Positions 1 through 8,315 of a stretch of 64,000 nt of DNA are shown here, in pieces. The notes beneath the pieces were generated by a model. The model did no database searches. It saw only the letters and a program-made list of their open reading frames with translations, and was not told the origin of the DNA. The DNA is taken from contig NZ_QUZZ01000004.1 in NCBI RefSeq assembly GCF_003545695.1, forward strand, positions 186,001 through 250,000. The letters are read 5' to 3'. A program made the translations under genes and the position numbers. Within the stretch, counting starts at the first letter, position 1, and every line of letters starts with the position of its first letter. This DNA is from Taibaiella helva. Its GTDB lineage: Bacteria; Bacteroidota; Bacteroidia; Chitinophagales; Chitinophagaceae.

Positions 1-472
1 AAGCCTGCTCAATACGGCTATCAACGACCTGCGCGATATTTCCAAGACGCTCAATACCGATTATGTAAAAGAAAAAGACCTGGCTGAATCGATAGAACGG
101 GAGCTGGGTATGCTGCGCAGAACACGCAAATTTGAAGCCAGTATGGAAGTGAAAGGCAATCCTTTCTTCCTGGCGGCTGAGCGGCGGCTCATCCTCTATC
201 GTATCATACAGGAAAGCCTCAATAATATTGTAAAGCACGCCGGCGCCACACAGATCAGCGTGATGCTGGATTATGAGCCGGATGCGCTCACGATTACCAT
301 TACCGACAACGGCCACGGCTTCGATACCGCGCTTACGCCCAAAGGCGTGGGACTGCTCAACATTAACCACAGGGCCGCCATGATCAACAGCACCGTAACG
401 ATCAGCAGCATTGTCGAATCGGGTACTTCCGTAACCATTAAAGTAGATCGCCTGGGAAGTGAACGGCCATAA
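1..472 (+). CDS. Sensor histidine kinase, C-terminal part (cut by window edge)
   Basis: The reading frame is open from base 2 to the TAA at 470-472, so the start and sensor region lie outside the window. What remains is the end of a HisKA_3-type dimerisation segment (RDISKTLN) and a complete HATPase_c domain: the N-box RIIQESLNNIVKHAG, the G1 box DNGHGFD and the G2 box KGVGLLNI. These are the marks of NarX/LiaS/DesK-type kinases, which phosphorylate NarL-type response regulators. The gene for such a regulator starts 18 bases downstream, so the two almost certainly form one operon and one two-component system. The signal sensed cannot be deduced from this fragment. Confidence 0.9.
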   Translation, partial: SLLNTAINDLRDISKTLNTDYVKEKDLAESIERELGMLRRTRKFEASMEVKGNPFFLAAERRLILYRIIQESLNNIVKHAGATQISVMLDYEPDALTITITDNGHGFDTALTPKGVGLLNINHRAAMINSTVTISSIVESGTSVTIKVDRLGSERP

Positions 473-490
473 AACCACCAACATTGACTT

Positions 491-1132
491 ATGATTTCAG
501 TAGCACTGGTAGACGATCACAAATTGCTGCGCAGCGGCCTGAGCAATTTTATCAAGACCGACCCGGGATTCCAGGTCCTTTTCGAAGCCGATAACGGACT
601 TGACCTGCAGGAAAAGATAAAAGCCGGCAAAGCGCCCAACGTGATCCTGATGGATATCAATATGCCCCTGATGGACGGTTACGAGGCTACGCGCTGGCTG
701 CATATCCATCACCCCCAGGTTAAGGTGATCGCGCTCTCGATGTACGATGGCGAAGAATGCATTATCCGCATGCTGCGCAGCGGCGCAAGGGGCTACCTGC
801 TCAAGGATACTGAACCTGCCGAACTGGCCCGCGCCATACAGGAAACGCATCAGAACGGGTTCTATTATACTCCCATGGTCACCCGCCATATCGCCTCCCT
901 GATCAACGACAACGAAAGCGATAAGAAAGCCACCCCCGGCCTCACCGAAAGGGAAACGGAACTGCTGCAATATATGGCCAGCGAGCTGACTTATAAGGAG
1001 ATCGCCGACAAGATGTTCCTGAGCCCGAAAACGATCGAAGGGCATCGCGAAAAAATGTGCGAGAAACTGCAGCTGAAGACCCGTGTGGGGCTGGTAATGT
1101 ACGCGATCAAGAACGGGATCGTAAAGGTGTGA
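491..1132 (+). CDS. NarL/FixJ-family response regulator
   Basis: This is a 213-residue two-domain regulator. The N-terminal receiver domain has the acidic pair D8-D9, the phospho-acceptor D55 in the motif LMDINMP, and the conserved Lys in YLLKD. A linker leads to a C-terminal LuxR-type helix-turn-helix at about residues 150-213 (LTERETELLQYMA, then YKEIADKMFLSPKTIEGHREKM). It follows the kinase gene by 18 bases and is its probable partner. It should bind DNA as a phosphorylated dimer; target genes cannot be read from the sequence. Confidence 0.93.
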   Translation: MISVALVDDHKLLRSGLSNFIKTDPGFQVLFEADNGLDLQEKIKAGKAPNVILMDINMPLMDGYEATRWLHIHHPQVKVIALSMYDGEECIIRMLRSGARGYLLKDTEPAELARAIQETHQNGFYYTPMVTRHIASLINDNESDKKATPGLTERETELLQYMASELTYKEIADKMFLSPKTIEGHREKMCEKLQLKTRVGLVMYAIKNGIVKV

Positions 1133-1142
1133 GGCTGCCCTT

Positions 1143-1210
1143 TCAACTCTATCAGGTTTTAAAACCTTTCGGGGTCAACTCTATCAGGGTTTAAAACCTG
1201 ATAGAGTTGA
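1143..1210. repeat. Direct plus inverted intergenic repeat
   Basis: A 25-base unit beginning TCAACTCTATCAGG occurs at 1143-1167 and again at 1175-1199 with one base changed. The second copy continues into its own inverse complement (GATAGAGTTGA, 1200-1210), giving a near-perfect 36-bp palindrome. It lies just after the response regulator and could act as its terminator, but the two-copy structure looks like a REP-like intergenic element. Confidence 0.7.
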
Positions 1211-1225
1211 AGAGCAGATAAAAGC

Positions 1226-1251
1226 AAAAGCATCTCCGGGGAGATGCTTTT
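1226..1251 (-). terminator. Hairpin terminator after the orphan precursor gene
   Basis: AAAAGCATCTCC (1226-1237) pairs with GGAGATGCTTTT (1240-1251) around a two-base centre. Read on the minus strand it follows the precursor stop codon by about 25 bases and ends in a T-run. The same 12-bp stem recurs in the topA terminator at 1770-1810. Confidence 0.75.
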
Positions 1252-1276
1252 CTTACCGGCCGGCGTATTTTATTCC

Positions 1277-1597
1277 TTATTGACTCACATGGCAACCGTC
1301 CAGCGTACAATTGGTTGTTACCGGCGTTGGTGGGCATACAATGCGGAGGCTGGGCTTCTCCTCCAATACGCAGCCATTAACGCCGGGAGTAGTGCCGCCG
1401 GGGCACTGGAACACACTTTGACAGCCAACAGATCCATTGGGGTCACAAACGGCCGCAGTACAGTTCATGGAGGGACACTGGAGCGACTGATACGGCGGAT
1501 CACCGCCACCCAGACGCATAGAAAGGCTGCTCAGATCTGTAATAACATGTTTGTTCAGTGTCAGCTTTTTGTTCGACAAAAGCGTTTTCTTTTTCAT
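1277..1597 (-). CDS. Orphan cysteine-rich RiPP-like precursor peptide with lanthipeptide-type leader
   Basis: This is a 106-residue peptide. The leader is MKKKTLL followed by KKLTLNKHVITDLSSL and ends in a triple glycine at residues 30-32. That matches the style of Bacteroidota class I lanthipeptide leaders (LxLxKxxIxxLS...GG). The core from residue 33 is rich in Cys, Thr, Ser, Pro and Gly, with nine cysteines at 41, 46, 51, 59, 65, 76, 88, 97 and 102. Three ATGs stand in a row (1595-1603); the last gives the usual MKKK start. No modification enzyme or exporter adjoins it; the nearest candidate enzyme is the MNIO 12 kb away, whose own precursors differ in the core. A lanthipeptide or other RiPP precursor is the best reading; the product is unknown. 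Confidence 0.72.
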   Translation of the reverse strand: MKKKTLLSNKKLTLNKHVITDLSSLSMRLGGGDPPYQSLQCPSMNCTAAVCDPNGSVGCQSVFQCPGGTTPGVNGCVLEEKPSLRIVCPPTPVTTNCTLDGCHVSQ

Positions 1598-1769
1598 CAT
1601 CATTAGTTTTAAAAGGGTTAAAAATCTCCGGAGATGCTGCCGATTGCAGCTTGATATTTGCAAGATAATAACCGGGACCAGTTACCCTACCTTTACCGGT
1701 GACCTTTTCCACAAGCGGTAGTGTTTTGTTTGTAAACGGCCCGGGCAAGATAAGATCGCAATGTAGCGT

Positions 1770-1810
1770 AACGCAGAAAAGCATCTCCGGGGGAGATGCT
1801 TTTCTGCGTT
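1770..1810 (-). terminator. topA terminator
   Basis: A 19-bp perfect inverted repeat (1770-1788 with 1792-1810, centre GGG) lies 13 bases after the topA stop codon on the minus strand. Its inner 12 bp are identical to the hairpin at 1226-1251. Confidence 0.8.
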
Positions 1811-1823
1811 TATTTATCCGACC

Positions 1824-4442
1824 TTATTTTTTCTTCGCCGCCTCTTTCTTTGGCGTCGCTTTTTTGGCTGCGGCCTTCTTTACCGTTGTCTTTTTAAGCG
1901 CTGTAGATTTTTTAGCGGCTGCCTTTTTGGTTGCGGCTTTTTTCGTCTTCTTTTCGAAGGCAGTCGGATCGATGGCTTCGATCATTTTTTTCACTTCATC
2001 CAGGGAGATACCGGTCAGGTCTTCGGCGGTATATTTTTCACCGTCGGCCTTCCTTCCCAGCTTCAGCATTTGCTTGCCAAAACGGATAAAGGGCCCCCAC
2101 CGGCCATTCTCGATTGCGATCTTTTCTTCGGGCCATTGCTGTATATAACGGTTAGCTTCCTTGTCCAGCTTCTTGCTCACCAGCTCGTCGATATCGCTTT
2201 GCTTCAGGTTGTCGAAGTCGTAGGCTCTGGGTACATTAATGAAAAGGTCCTCCCATTTGATAAAGGGACCGAAGCGCCCTTTGCCTTTGCTCACAGGCTT
2301 GCCTTCGTAGTACCCGATAGGTGCATCGGCTTCCTGCTTTTCCCTGATGATCGCCAGGGCGCGCTCCATATCGACCGTCAGCGGATCTTCGCCACGGGGA
2401 ATAGAAATAAACTGCTCACCCCATTTGACATAAGGGCCGAAGCGGCCGGCGCCCACGCTCACTTCCTTGCCTTCATGATCGCCCAACGTAAAGGGCAGCT
2501 TGAACAGGTCCAGGGCTTCTTCCAGCGTAATGGTCTCTATACTCTGGTTGGACTTTACGGTAGCAAATTTCGGCTTCTCCTCATCTTCGACACTGCCGAT
2601 CTGCACCATAGGACCAAAGCGACCCAGGCGCGCCACTACCGGCTTTCCGCTTTCCGGATCGGTACCCAGCACCCGCTCTCCTTTGGCCCGCTCGGCATGC
2701 TCCATAGTATCTTCCACTGTTTTGTGGAAAGGACCGTAGAAGCTGCCGATCATCTGGTTCCATATCTTCTTTCCTGCTGCGATCTGGTCAAACTCGTTCT
2801 CGATATTGGCCGTAAAGCTATAGTCCATGACCTGGGTAAAGTGCTCGTTCAGGAAGTCGGTAACGACCATGCCCAGATCTGTGGGAAACAGCTTTCCTTT
2901 TTCAGCGCCGGTATTTTCCTGCGCCTTTTGCTCGGTAATGGTATTGTTCTTCAGCTTCAGGATGTGGTACTCGCGCTGTATGCCTTCTTTATCGCGCTTC
3001 TCCACGTAGCCGCGCTGCTGCACGGTACTGATGGTGGGCGCATAGGTAGATGGGCGGCCGATGCCCAGCTCTTCCAGCTTTTTTACTAAAGAAGCCTCCG
3101 TATAGCGGGGCGCGGGACGGCTGTAGCGTTCAGTGGCTTTCAGCTCGACCAGCGGCAGCTGCTGACCGGCAGTGAGCGGCGGCAGCATACCTTCGTTCTC
3201 TTCTTCATCTTCATCGTCCTTGCCTTCGATATATACTTTCAGGAAGCCGTCGAATTTCAATACTTCACCTGTAGCAGTCAGCTGATCGGGCACGGTAGAG
3301 ATACCGATCTTGGCAGTAGTCTTTTCCAGGCGTGCATCTGCCATCTGGGAGGCCAGGGTGCGTTTCCAGATGAGGTCGTAGAGCTTCTGACCTTCAGCAT
3401 CGCCGATGTGGCTGATGCCCATTTCCGTAGGCCGTATGGCCTCGTGCGCTTCCTGCGCCGACTGGTTCTTGGTCTGGTATTGCCGACGCTGATGATATTC
3501 CTTGCCGTATTGGTTCAGGATGGTAGCTTCGGCATTTTCAAGCGCCGTTTCGGAGAGGTTCACCGAATCGGTACGCATATAGGTAATATGACCGTTTTCG
3601 TATAGCTGCTGCGCCAGGCGCATGGTCCGCGATACGGAATAACCCAGCTTGCGGCTGGCTTCCTGCTGCAGCGTTGAAGTGGTGAAAGGTGCAGCTGGTG
3701 AGCGTTTGCCTGGCCTTACCTGCACATCGTCCACCTTGAAGGTAGCGTTCACACATTGGTCCAGGAAGGTTCTTGCGCTCTGGCTGGTCTCGAATTTACG
3801 TCCTTCAGCCTTGAAATGGACATTGCGTCCGCTGATATCTTTGGCTTCAAAGATACCTTCGGTACGGTAGCTGCTTTCCGCTCTAAAATTATTGATCTCG
3901 CGTTCCCTTTCGGTGATCAGCTTTACGGCCACCGATTGTACCCGGCCTGCCGAAAGGCCGCGGCCGCTCAGCTTGCGCCAGAGTACAGGCGAGATCTCAA
4001 AGCCTACAAGGCGGTCCAGTACCCGGCGCGCCTGCTGGGCATTGACAAGGTTCATATCGACCAGCCTGGGCTGGGCCACCGCTTTCTGTATAGCGGGTTT
4101 GGTGATCTCGTGGAAAACAATGCGCTTGGTATCGGCCGGGTTCAGTCCCAACACCTCGCACAGGTGCCAGCTGATCGATTCTCCTTCCCGGTCCTCATCC
4201 GTTGCCAGCCATACTTCCTGGGCGCTTTTCGCTTTTGCTCTCAGCTCTGCAACGACTTTCTTCTTATCGTCGGAAACAATGTAATTGGGCAGGAATCCAT
4301 TGTCCACATCGATACCCATTCCTTCCTTCTCCAGGTCGCGGATGTGTCCGAAACTTGATTTGACCTCAAAATCTTTTCCCAGGATCTTTTCGATCGTCTT
4401 TGCCTTTGCAGGCGACTCCACTATTAAAAGGTTTTTAGCCAT
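1824..4442 (-). CDS. topA: DNA topoisomerase I (type IA)
   Basis: This 872-residue enzyme relaxes negatively supercoiled DNA through a 5'-phosphotyrosine intermediate. The Toprim domain starts at once (LLIVESPAKAKTIEKILG) and includes the acidic motif TDEDREGE. The active-site tyrosine is in GHITYMRTDS. After the catalytic core come four C-terminal repeats around a (R)FGPxxxxG motif (RFGPMVQIG, RFGPYVKWG, RFGPFIKWE, RWGPFIRFG) in place of Cys4 zinc fingers. It ends in a Lys/Ala-rich tail of about 45 residues like that of other Bacteroidota TopA proteins. The ATG at 4440-4442 is chosen because the Toprim motif follows directly; the frame is open further upstream but that part has no family match. 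Confidence 0.97.
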   Translation of the reverse strand: MAKNLLIVESPAKAKTIEKILGKDFEVKSSFGHIRDLEKEGMGIDVDNGFLPNYIVSDDKKKVVAELRAKAKSAQEVWLATDEDREGESISWHLCEVLGLNPADTKRIVFHEITKPAIQKAVAQPRLVDMNLVNAQQARRVLDRLVGFEISPVLWRKLSGRGLSAGRVQSVAVKLITEREREINNFRAESSYRTEGIFEAKDISGRNVHFKAEGRKFETSQSARTFLDQCVNATFKVDDVQVRPGKRSPAAPFTTSTLQQEASRKLGYSVSRTMRLAQQLYENGHITYMRTDSVNLSETALENAEATILNQYGKEYHQRRQYQTKNQSAQEAHEAIRPTEMGISHIGDAEGQKLYDLIWKRTLASQMADARLEKTTAKIGISTVPDQLTATGEVLKFDGFLKVYIEGKDDEDEEENEGMLPPLTAGQQLPLVELKATERYSRPAPRYTEASLVKKLEELGIGRPSTYAPTISTVQQRGYVEKRDKEGIQREYHILKLKNNTITEQKAQENTGAEKGKLFPTDLGMVVTDFLNEHFTQVMDYSFTANIENEFDQIAAGKKIWNQMIGSFYGPFHKTVEDTMEHAERAKGERVLGTDPESGKPVVARLGRFGPMVQIGSVEDEEKPKFATVKSNQSIETITLEEALDLFKLPFTLGDHEGKEVSVGAGRFGPYVKWGEQFISIPRGEDPLTVDMERALAIIREKQEADAPIGYYEGKPVSKGKGRFGPFIKWEDLFINVPRAYDFDNLKQSDIDELVSKKLDKEANRYIQQWPEEKIAIENGRWGPFIRFGKQMLKLGRKADGEKYTAEDLTGISLDEVKKMIEAIDPTAFEKKTKKAATKKAAAKKSTALKKTTVKKAAAKKATPKKEAAKKK

Positions 4443-4584
4443 TTTTTGCTCTTCACGGGCCGCCAGACGGGCCCGGCATTTTATTTTTTCAAAACAGGTT
4501 ATGCTCCGGAAAATCGCGATTTTTGACCCGGAGCGCTGCAAGATTACGTTTTTATTTGGAAAAATGTTTTATCGCGGAAAAATA

Positions 4585-6030
4585 TCATTTGTTCCTGAAA
4601 GTTTCCGCAATCCTGCGGAAAGGAACAAAACCGCAAAGCAGCATCGCGACACCCGCAGCCAGACCTATGCCGGCAAGGCGGGCGATAAGGCCCGCCGGCA
4701 GCAGCAGCATTGCCTTTACCGATAAGGCGATCAATACTATAAATACCAGGTAGCGAAGCAGCCAGCGGCCGTCAGTCTTCAGCTGTATGATCTTTTGCGA
4801 TAGCAGGATATTGGTAACCGCTACAAAATACATGGTGATGCAGCAGGTGATTGCAGCGCCAAGCGCACCGTAGTGCGGCATCAGCATCAGGTTGACCCCG
4901 AGATTGATGGCCACAGCCGCCGAGGCCACGCCGATAAGCGGCTTCAGGCTGCCGTTAGCGGTCAGTAAGGTCGCGTAGATATAGTTGATGCAAAAAGCAG
5001 GAAAAGCAAGCATCAGTACAGAGAAGACATGACCATCATAAACATTGGCCTTTCCTTTCAGCTGCAGCATCATGATCTCGTGCCCCAGGAAAGCCGTCGT
5101 AATCAGGGCTGTGATCGCCACGGGTACAATAAGGTCCACACTAAGCCGGATAAGGGGCTGTACCGGCTCTCCGCGCACCAGCATACTGCCAAACATGGGC
5201 AGCAGCATGCCTGCAAACAATACACCGGTAATATTATTGGCGACATCGAGCAGGCGATAAGCCGCGGCATACACACCGGCTTCATATTGTCCGTTGGGCA
5301 GCAACCTTTCCATCAGCGATACATCGGAACGCATATAGATGGCCATCAGGAACACGAGCACGGCATAAGGCACGCTGTTGCGGCAGATCACCCATACCTT
5401 ACGCAGCTCGTAATGCTTCCAGTCGATGCGGTCGAAGCGCGAACAGATGAAAAAGGCCGCCAGGGAGGTAATTGCGTAGGATACGATCTGGGCGTAAATA
5501 AACCATTCGATACGGAAATGCGCCGCCAGGCTATCCCGGAAGAGCAGCACCGAACAGATAAGGATCATGACCAGGCGGTCCAGCACCGAGAGCAGGCCAT
5601 CGGTCTTGAAGCGGTGCATGGCCGATACATTGCTGCGCAGGTATAGTACCAGCGAATTGAGCACCTGCACCAGGCCCAGGATGATGAGCAGGTAAAATGC
5701 CTGTCCACGGTAGCCCAATACCAAACCGAGCATAGCGATAAGCGCCATGTAACCAACAGACAAAATTCCCTTGGCTACCAGGATATTGGGGAATAAGGTA
5801 CGGAGGGTATGCGGCGCTTGGGCTACGGCACGGTTGTTGTAGCTCTGCAAGCCGAAGTCGAGCAGCACCTGGAAAATAATGCTGAAATTAAGCAGCGCCT
5901 GGTACTGTCCGTATACCTGGTGCCCTACCGCCAGCTGCACATTACGATCGATACCGAAAATCCACAGGGGCTTTACGATAAGATTGACCAGGATAAGGAA
6001 AAAGATATTTTGGACGAAGAAACGACGCAA
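4585..6030 (-). CDS. Oligosaccharide flippase / polysaccharide biosynthesis membrane protein
   Basis: The protein has 481 residues and is hydrophobic throughout, with about 12-14 predicted transmembrane segments. The N-terminus (NLIVKPLWIFGIDRNVQLAVG, then GQYQALLNFSIIFQVLLDFG) resembles Wzx/RfbX-like flippases of the MOP superfamily, which move lipid-linked saccharides across the inner membrane. No glycosyltransferase gene adjoins it, so the substrate is unknown. No ATG lies upstream in frame before a stop; the first usable start is a TTG at 6030, so the exact N-terminus is uncertain. It is probably transcribed separately from topA. Confidence 0.82.
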   Translation of the reverse strand: MRRFFVQNIFFLILVNLIVKPLWIFGIDRNVQLAVGHQVYGQYQALLNFSIIFQVLLDFGLQSYNNRAVAQAPHTLRTLFPNILVAKGILSVGYMALIAMLGLVLGYRGQAFYLLIILGLVQVLNSLVLYLRSNVSAMHRFKTDGLLSVLDRLVMILICSVLLFRDSLAAHFRIEWFIYAQIVSYAITSLAAFFICSRFDRIDWKHYELRKVWVICRNSVPYAVLVFLMAIYMRSDVSLMERLLPNGQYEAGVYAAAYRLLDVANNITGVLFAGMLLPMFGSMLVRGEPVQPLIRLSVDLIVPVAITALITTAFLGHEIMMLQLKGKANVYDGHVFSVLMLAFPAFCINYIYATLLTANGSLKPLIGVASAAVAINLGVNLMLMPHYGALGAAITCCITMYFVAVTNILLSQKIIQLKTDGRWLLRYLVFIVLIALSVKAMLLLPAGLIARLAGIGLAAGVAMLLCGFVPFRRIAETFRNK

Positions 6031-6066
6031 GCAACTTGGGGTATTAGCGACAGATAAAGTACAATA

Positions 6067-6100
6067 TTAAGAAACCGCGCTGTATTGCGCGGTTTCTTAA
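6067..6100 (-). terminator. Terminator after the FAH-family gene
   Basis: A 14-bp perfect inverted repeat (6067-6080 with 6087-6100) has a six-base loop. On the minus strand it follows the stop codon of the gene at 6104-7105 by three bases and separates it from the flippase gene. Confidence 0.8.
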
Positions 6101-6103
6101 GCT

Positions 6104-7105
6104 TTATTTCTTCAGAGCCAGTAGCGAGAAATCGGTGTCGACCTTTCTTATAGTATTGGTGAGCCGGCCCATGCCTTCGATCTCCATCTCCACCACATCG
6201 CCGGGCTGCAGCCATTGCTCGGGATAATTGGGATCGTTCAGCTTACCAGTGCCGTTCAGCTCCAGGAAGCATCCGGTGCCCACTGTACCGCTGCCGATCA
6301 CGTCGCCGGGCAGGATATCGGCGCCATAAGCGCAGCGTTCGACGATCTCGGCAAAGGTCCAGTCCATATCGCCCATATTGCCTTCGCTCACTTGTACGCC
6401 ATTCACCTTACAGGTCATCTTCAGGTTGAAGCTGGCGCCGGTATGGTTGTCCTTCGCCGGAATGCGGAAGGCATCCAGCTCGTCGGGGGTGATCATCCAG
6501 GGACCGATCACGGTAGAGAAATCCTTTCCCTTGGCAGGGCCCAGGTTGAGCAGCATTTCCTCCATTTGAAGGCGGCGGGCGCTCATATCGTTCATGATGC
6601 AATAGCCTGCAATATAGCTATCCGCTTCGGCGGCCCTGATGTTCCGGCCTTTTTTACCGATGATCACGGCTGCTTCCAGCTCGAAGTCCAGCTTTTCGAA
6701 GTGATCGGGCATGCAGTCGATATTGCCGGGGCCTTGTATCGCATTGTGGTTTGTAAAATAAAAGATCGGGTATTGATCAAACTCAGGGATCATATCGACC
6801 TTGCGGTTGCGGCGTGCTGCAGCGACGTGCTGCCGGAAAGCGTAGCCGTCGCGGCAGGAGGTAGGCCTGGGCAAAGGCGCCAGCACCTCCACGCTATTGA
6901 ATTCCCTGGAGTTGACCTTAAGGCTTCCATTCTTAATATTGGCTTCCACCTCGCGGGCGATCGCCGAAAGCCGCTCCCAATCTTCGAGCAGGGACATCAT
7001 GGTCTTGGGCAGCCGGGCATCGGCTTCATCCATATTGTACAGGTCGCCGTTGATGTAGAAAGCTACCTGCTCCCAGTTGTTGTGCTTGTATGTTACGAGT
7101 TTCAT
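6104..7105 (-). CDS. Fumarylacetoacetate hydrolase family protein
   Basis: This 333-residue protein has the FAH C-terminal fold, whose members cleave C-C bonds of acylpyruvates with a divalent metal. The metal site is visible in KLDFELEAAVIIGKKGRNI (Glu-x-Glu) and in YCIMNDMSARRLQ (Asp). An N-terminal part of about 100 residues precedes the catalytic domain. In Bacteroidota, proteins of this length are often assigned to the last step of tyrosine degradation (fumarylacetoacetate to fumarate plus acetoacetate), but no other homogentisate-pathway gene lies in the window, so the substrate stays open. Confidence 0.88.
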   Translation of the reverse strand: MKLVTYKHNNWEQVAFYINGDLYNMDEADARLPKTMMSLLEDWERLSAIAREVEANIKNGSLKVNSREFNSVEVLAPLPRPTSCRDGYAFRQHVAAARRNRKVDMIPEFDQYPIFYFTNHNAIQGPGNIDCMPDHFEKLDFELEAAVIIGKKGRNIRAAEADSYIAGYCIMNDMSARRLQMEEMLLNLGPAKGKDFSTVIGPWMITPDELDAFRIPAKDNHTGASFNLKMTCKVNGVQVSEGNMGDMDWTFAEIVERCAYGADILPGDVIGSGTVGTGCFLELNGTGKLNDPNYPEQWLQPGDVVEMEIEGMGRLTNTIRKVDTDFSLLALKK

Positions 7106-7149
7106 ATCGGGGAAAAAGTTTCGCTGTATAGTTTAGTTTGGACAATAAG

Positions 7150-8034
7150 CTATTGCCGGACCTCCTGCAACGATTGCATATAGGCCCTGGACTTGTATTG
7201 CGGATTGTTTTTACCGGTAGGCAGGTTGATCCCCAGGCTCAGGATCAGCTCATAGGTACCGAATGACTGACGTGCTGTGCCTTCATAAATCTTAAGGTTG
7301 CTATAACGGGCATAGTCTACTTTCTGTGCAAACTCCAGGTACACATATTTCATGCCGGTTACGCGCAATGCGGTTTCCACGCCCATATTCCAGCCGCCCA
7401 GCTGAAAGCCGGGGTCGTTGTCCTTTCCGAAAAAGGCATTCTCCACATGTGGGATCACCGGCCCTACCCCGGCCTTCGCCAGCAGGTCGACCTTAAACTT
7501 CTTATCGTCGGTATGGTATACCTGGAAGCGCTTCACCAGGTTGAACAACAGAAAATTGGCGCCGTTGTTCAGGAAGTAATAAAAACCGTTGCTGCTGGAA
7601 TAGTCAATGTGACGGTCCGTTTGCTCGCCGTTCAGCTTTCCTTTCAGGTGTGCCTGCTGCCCGTCGGTAATGATGTATTTGGTATGATCGAAATTGATCT
7701 CGATAGCAAAGTCCTGCTTTTCATTAAAGAAATAGCCCAGCCGGTAATTGTATTGCGGCACGGTGAGCGCGGTATGAAAAAAATTATCGTCCCAGCCCCT
7801 GCGATCATGGGCCCTTACCCCTACCAGCTTGTAATCGTTGTTCAGCGAAGGCTGGTTGACATGCACGGTGGAACCGGTATACCATTCGGTATTGTAGCCC
7901 CAGCTAAAATATAGGCTGCCGTTGCCGACAAAGCCCAGGTAGCTTTTCTTCTTTTTCTCCTGCGCCTGGAGCTGCAAGGCCAGACCGGTAAAGATTAATA
8001 GTAAAAAAGAGCGGTTGAGTATGCGCCTGTACAT
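7150..8034 (-). CDS. Predicted outer-membrane beta-barrel protein, unknown function
   Basis: From the ATG at 8034 the protein has 294 residues. The signal peptide is MYRRILNRSFLLLIFTGLALQLQAQ. The mature part alternates short amphipathic strands rich in Tyr, Phe and Asn (YLGFVGNGSLYFSWGYN, YRLGYFFNEKQDFAIEIN), as in an eight- to ten-stranded barrel. A start nine codons upstream is possible but weakens the signal peptide. I do not recognise a named family. It sits behind the FAH-family gene (45 bases) without any functional link that I can see. Confidence 0.7.
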   Translation of the reverse strand: MYRRILNRSFLLLIFTGLALQLQAQEKKKKSYLGFVGNGSLYFSWGYNTEWYTGSTVHVNQPSLNNDYKLVGVRAHDRRGWDDNFFHTALTVPQYNYRLGYFFNEKQDFAIEINFDHTKYIITDGQQAHLKGKLNGEQTDRHIDYSSSNGFYYFLNNGANFLLFNLVKRFQVYHTDDKKFKVDLLAKAGVGPVIPHVENAFFGKDNDPGFQLGGWNMGVETALRVTGMKYVYLEFAQKVDYARYSNLKIYEGTARQSFGTYELILSLGINLPTGKNNPQYKSRAYMQSLQEVRQ

Positions 8035-8144
8035 GGATTGCACGTAGTTAAAACGCCGCAAAGGTAAATATTATCCCATTCCGGCAATCAAGACCGCAAC
8101 CGTTAACATACAATATATTCCCTCAATATAATGGCTATCCAAGA

Positions 8145-8196
8145 CAGATCAAATGAGTAGGGGCGCAGCATGCTGCGCCCCTACTCATTTGATCTG
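8145..8196. repeat. Perfect 52-bp loopless palindrome
   Basis: The arms 8145-8170 and 8171-8196 are exact reverse complements with no centre base; the middle reads GGGGCGCAGCATGCTGCGCCCC. No T-run follows either arm. It lies between the end of the ABC permease gene and the start of the barrel gene. It could be a terminator, a REP-like element or a protein-binding site. Confidence 0.8.
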
Positions 8197-8315
8197 CTGT
8201 TTCTCCGCAGGCCTGCCTGCGACTATGCCTATACAAGCCCGACCGAAGCACCATAGCTGCCCTTCCGACAGGCTTCAAGGTGATTTGTTTCCTATATCAC
8301 CTTAGTCAATTCATT

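Noticed and set aside
1500-1784. 94-codon minus-strand frame overlapping the orphan precursor
   Set aside because: It crosses the topA terminator and overlaps the better supported leader-bearing frame.
2070-3089. 339-codon frame on the plus strand opposite topA
   Set aside because: It lies wholly within topA, on the other strand, and its translation has no family motif; GC-rich coding DNA gives such long antisense frames.
4443-4541. Longer TopA start at 4541
   Set aside because: The extra 33 residues are not similar to any TopA N-terminus; the Toprim motif follows the ATG at 4442 directly.
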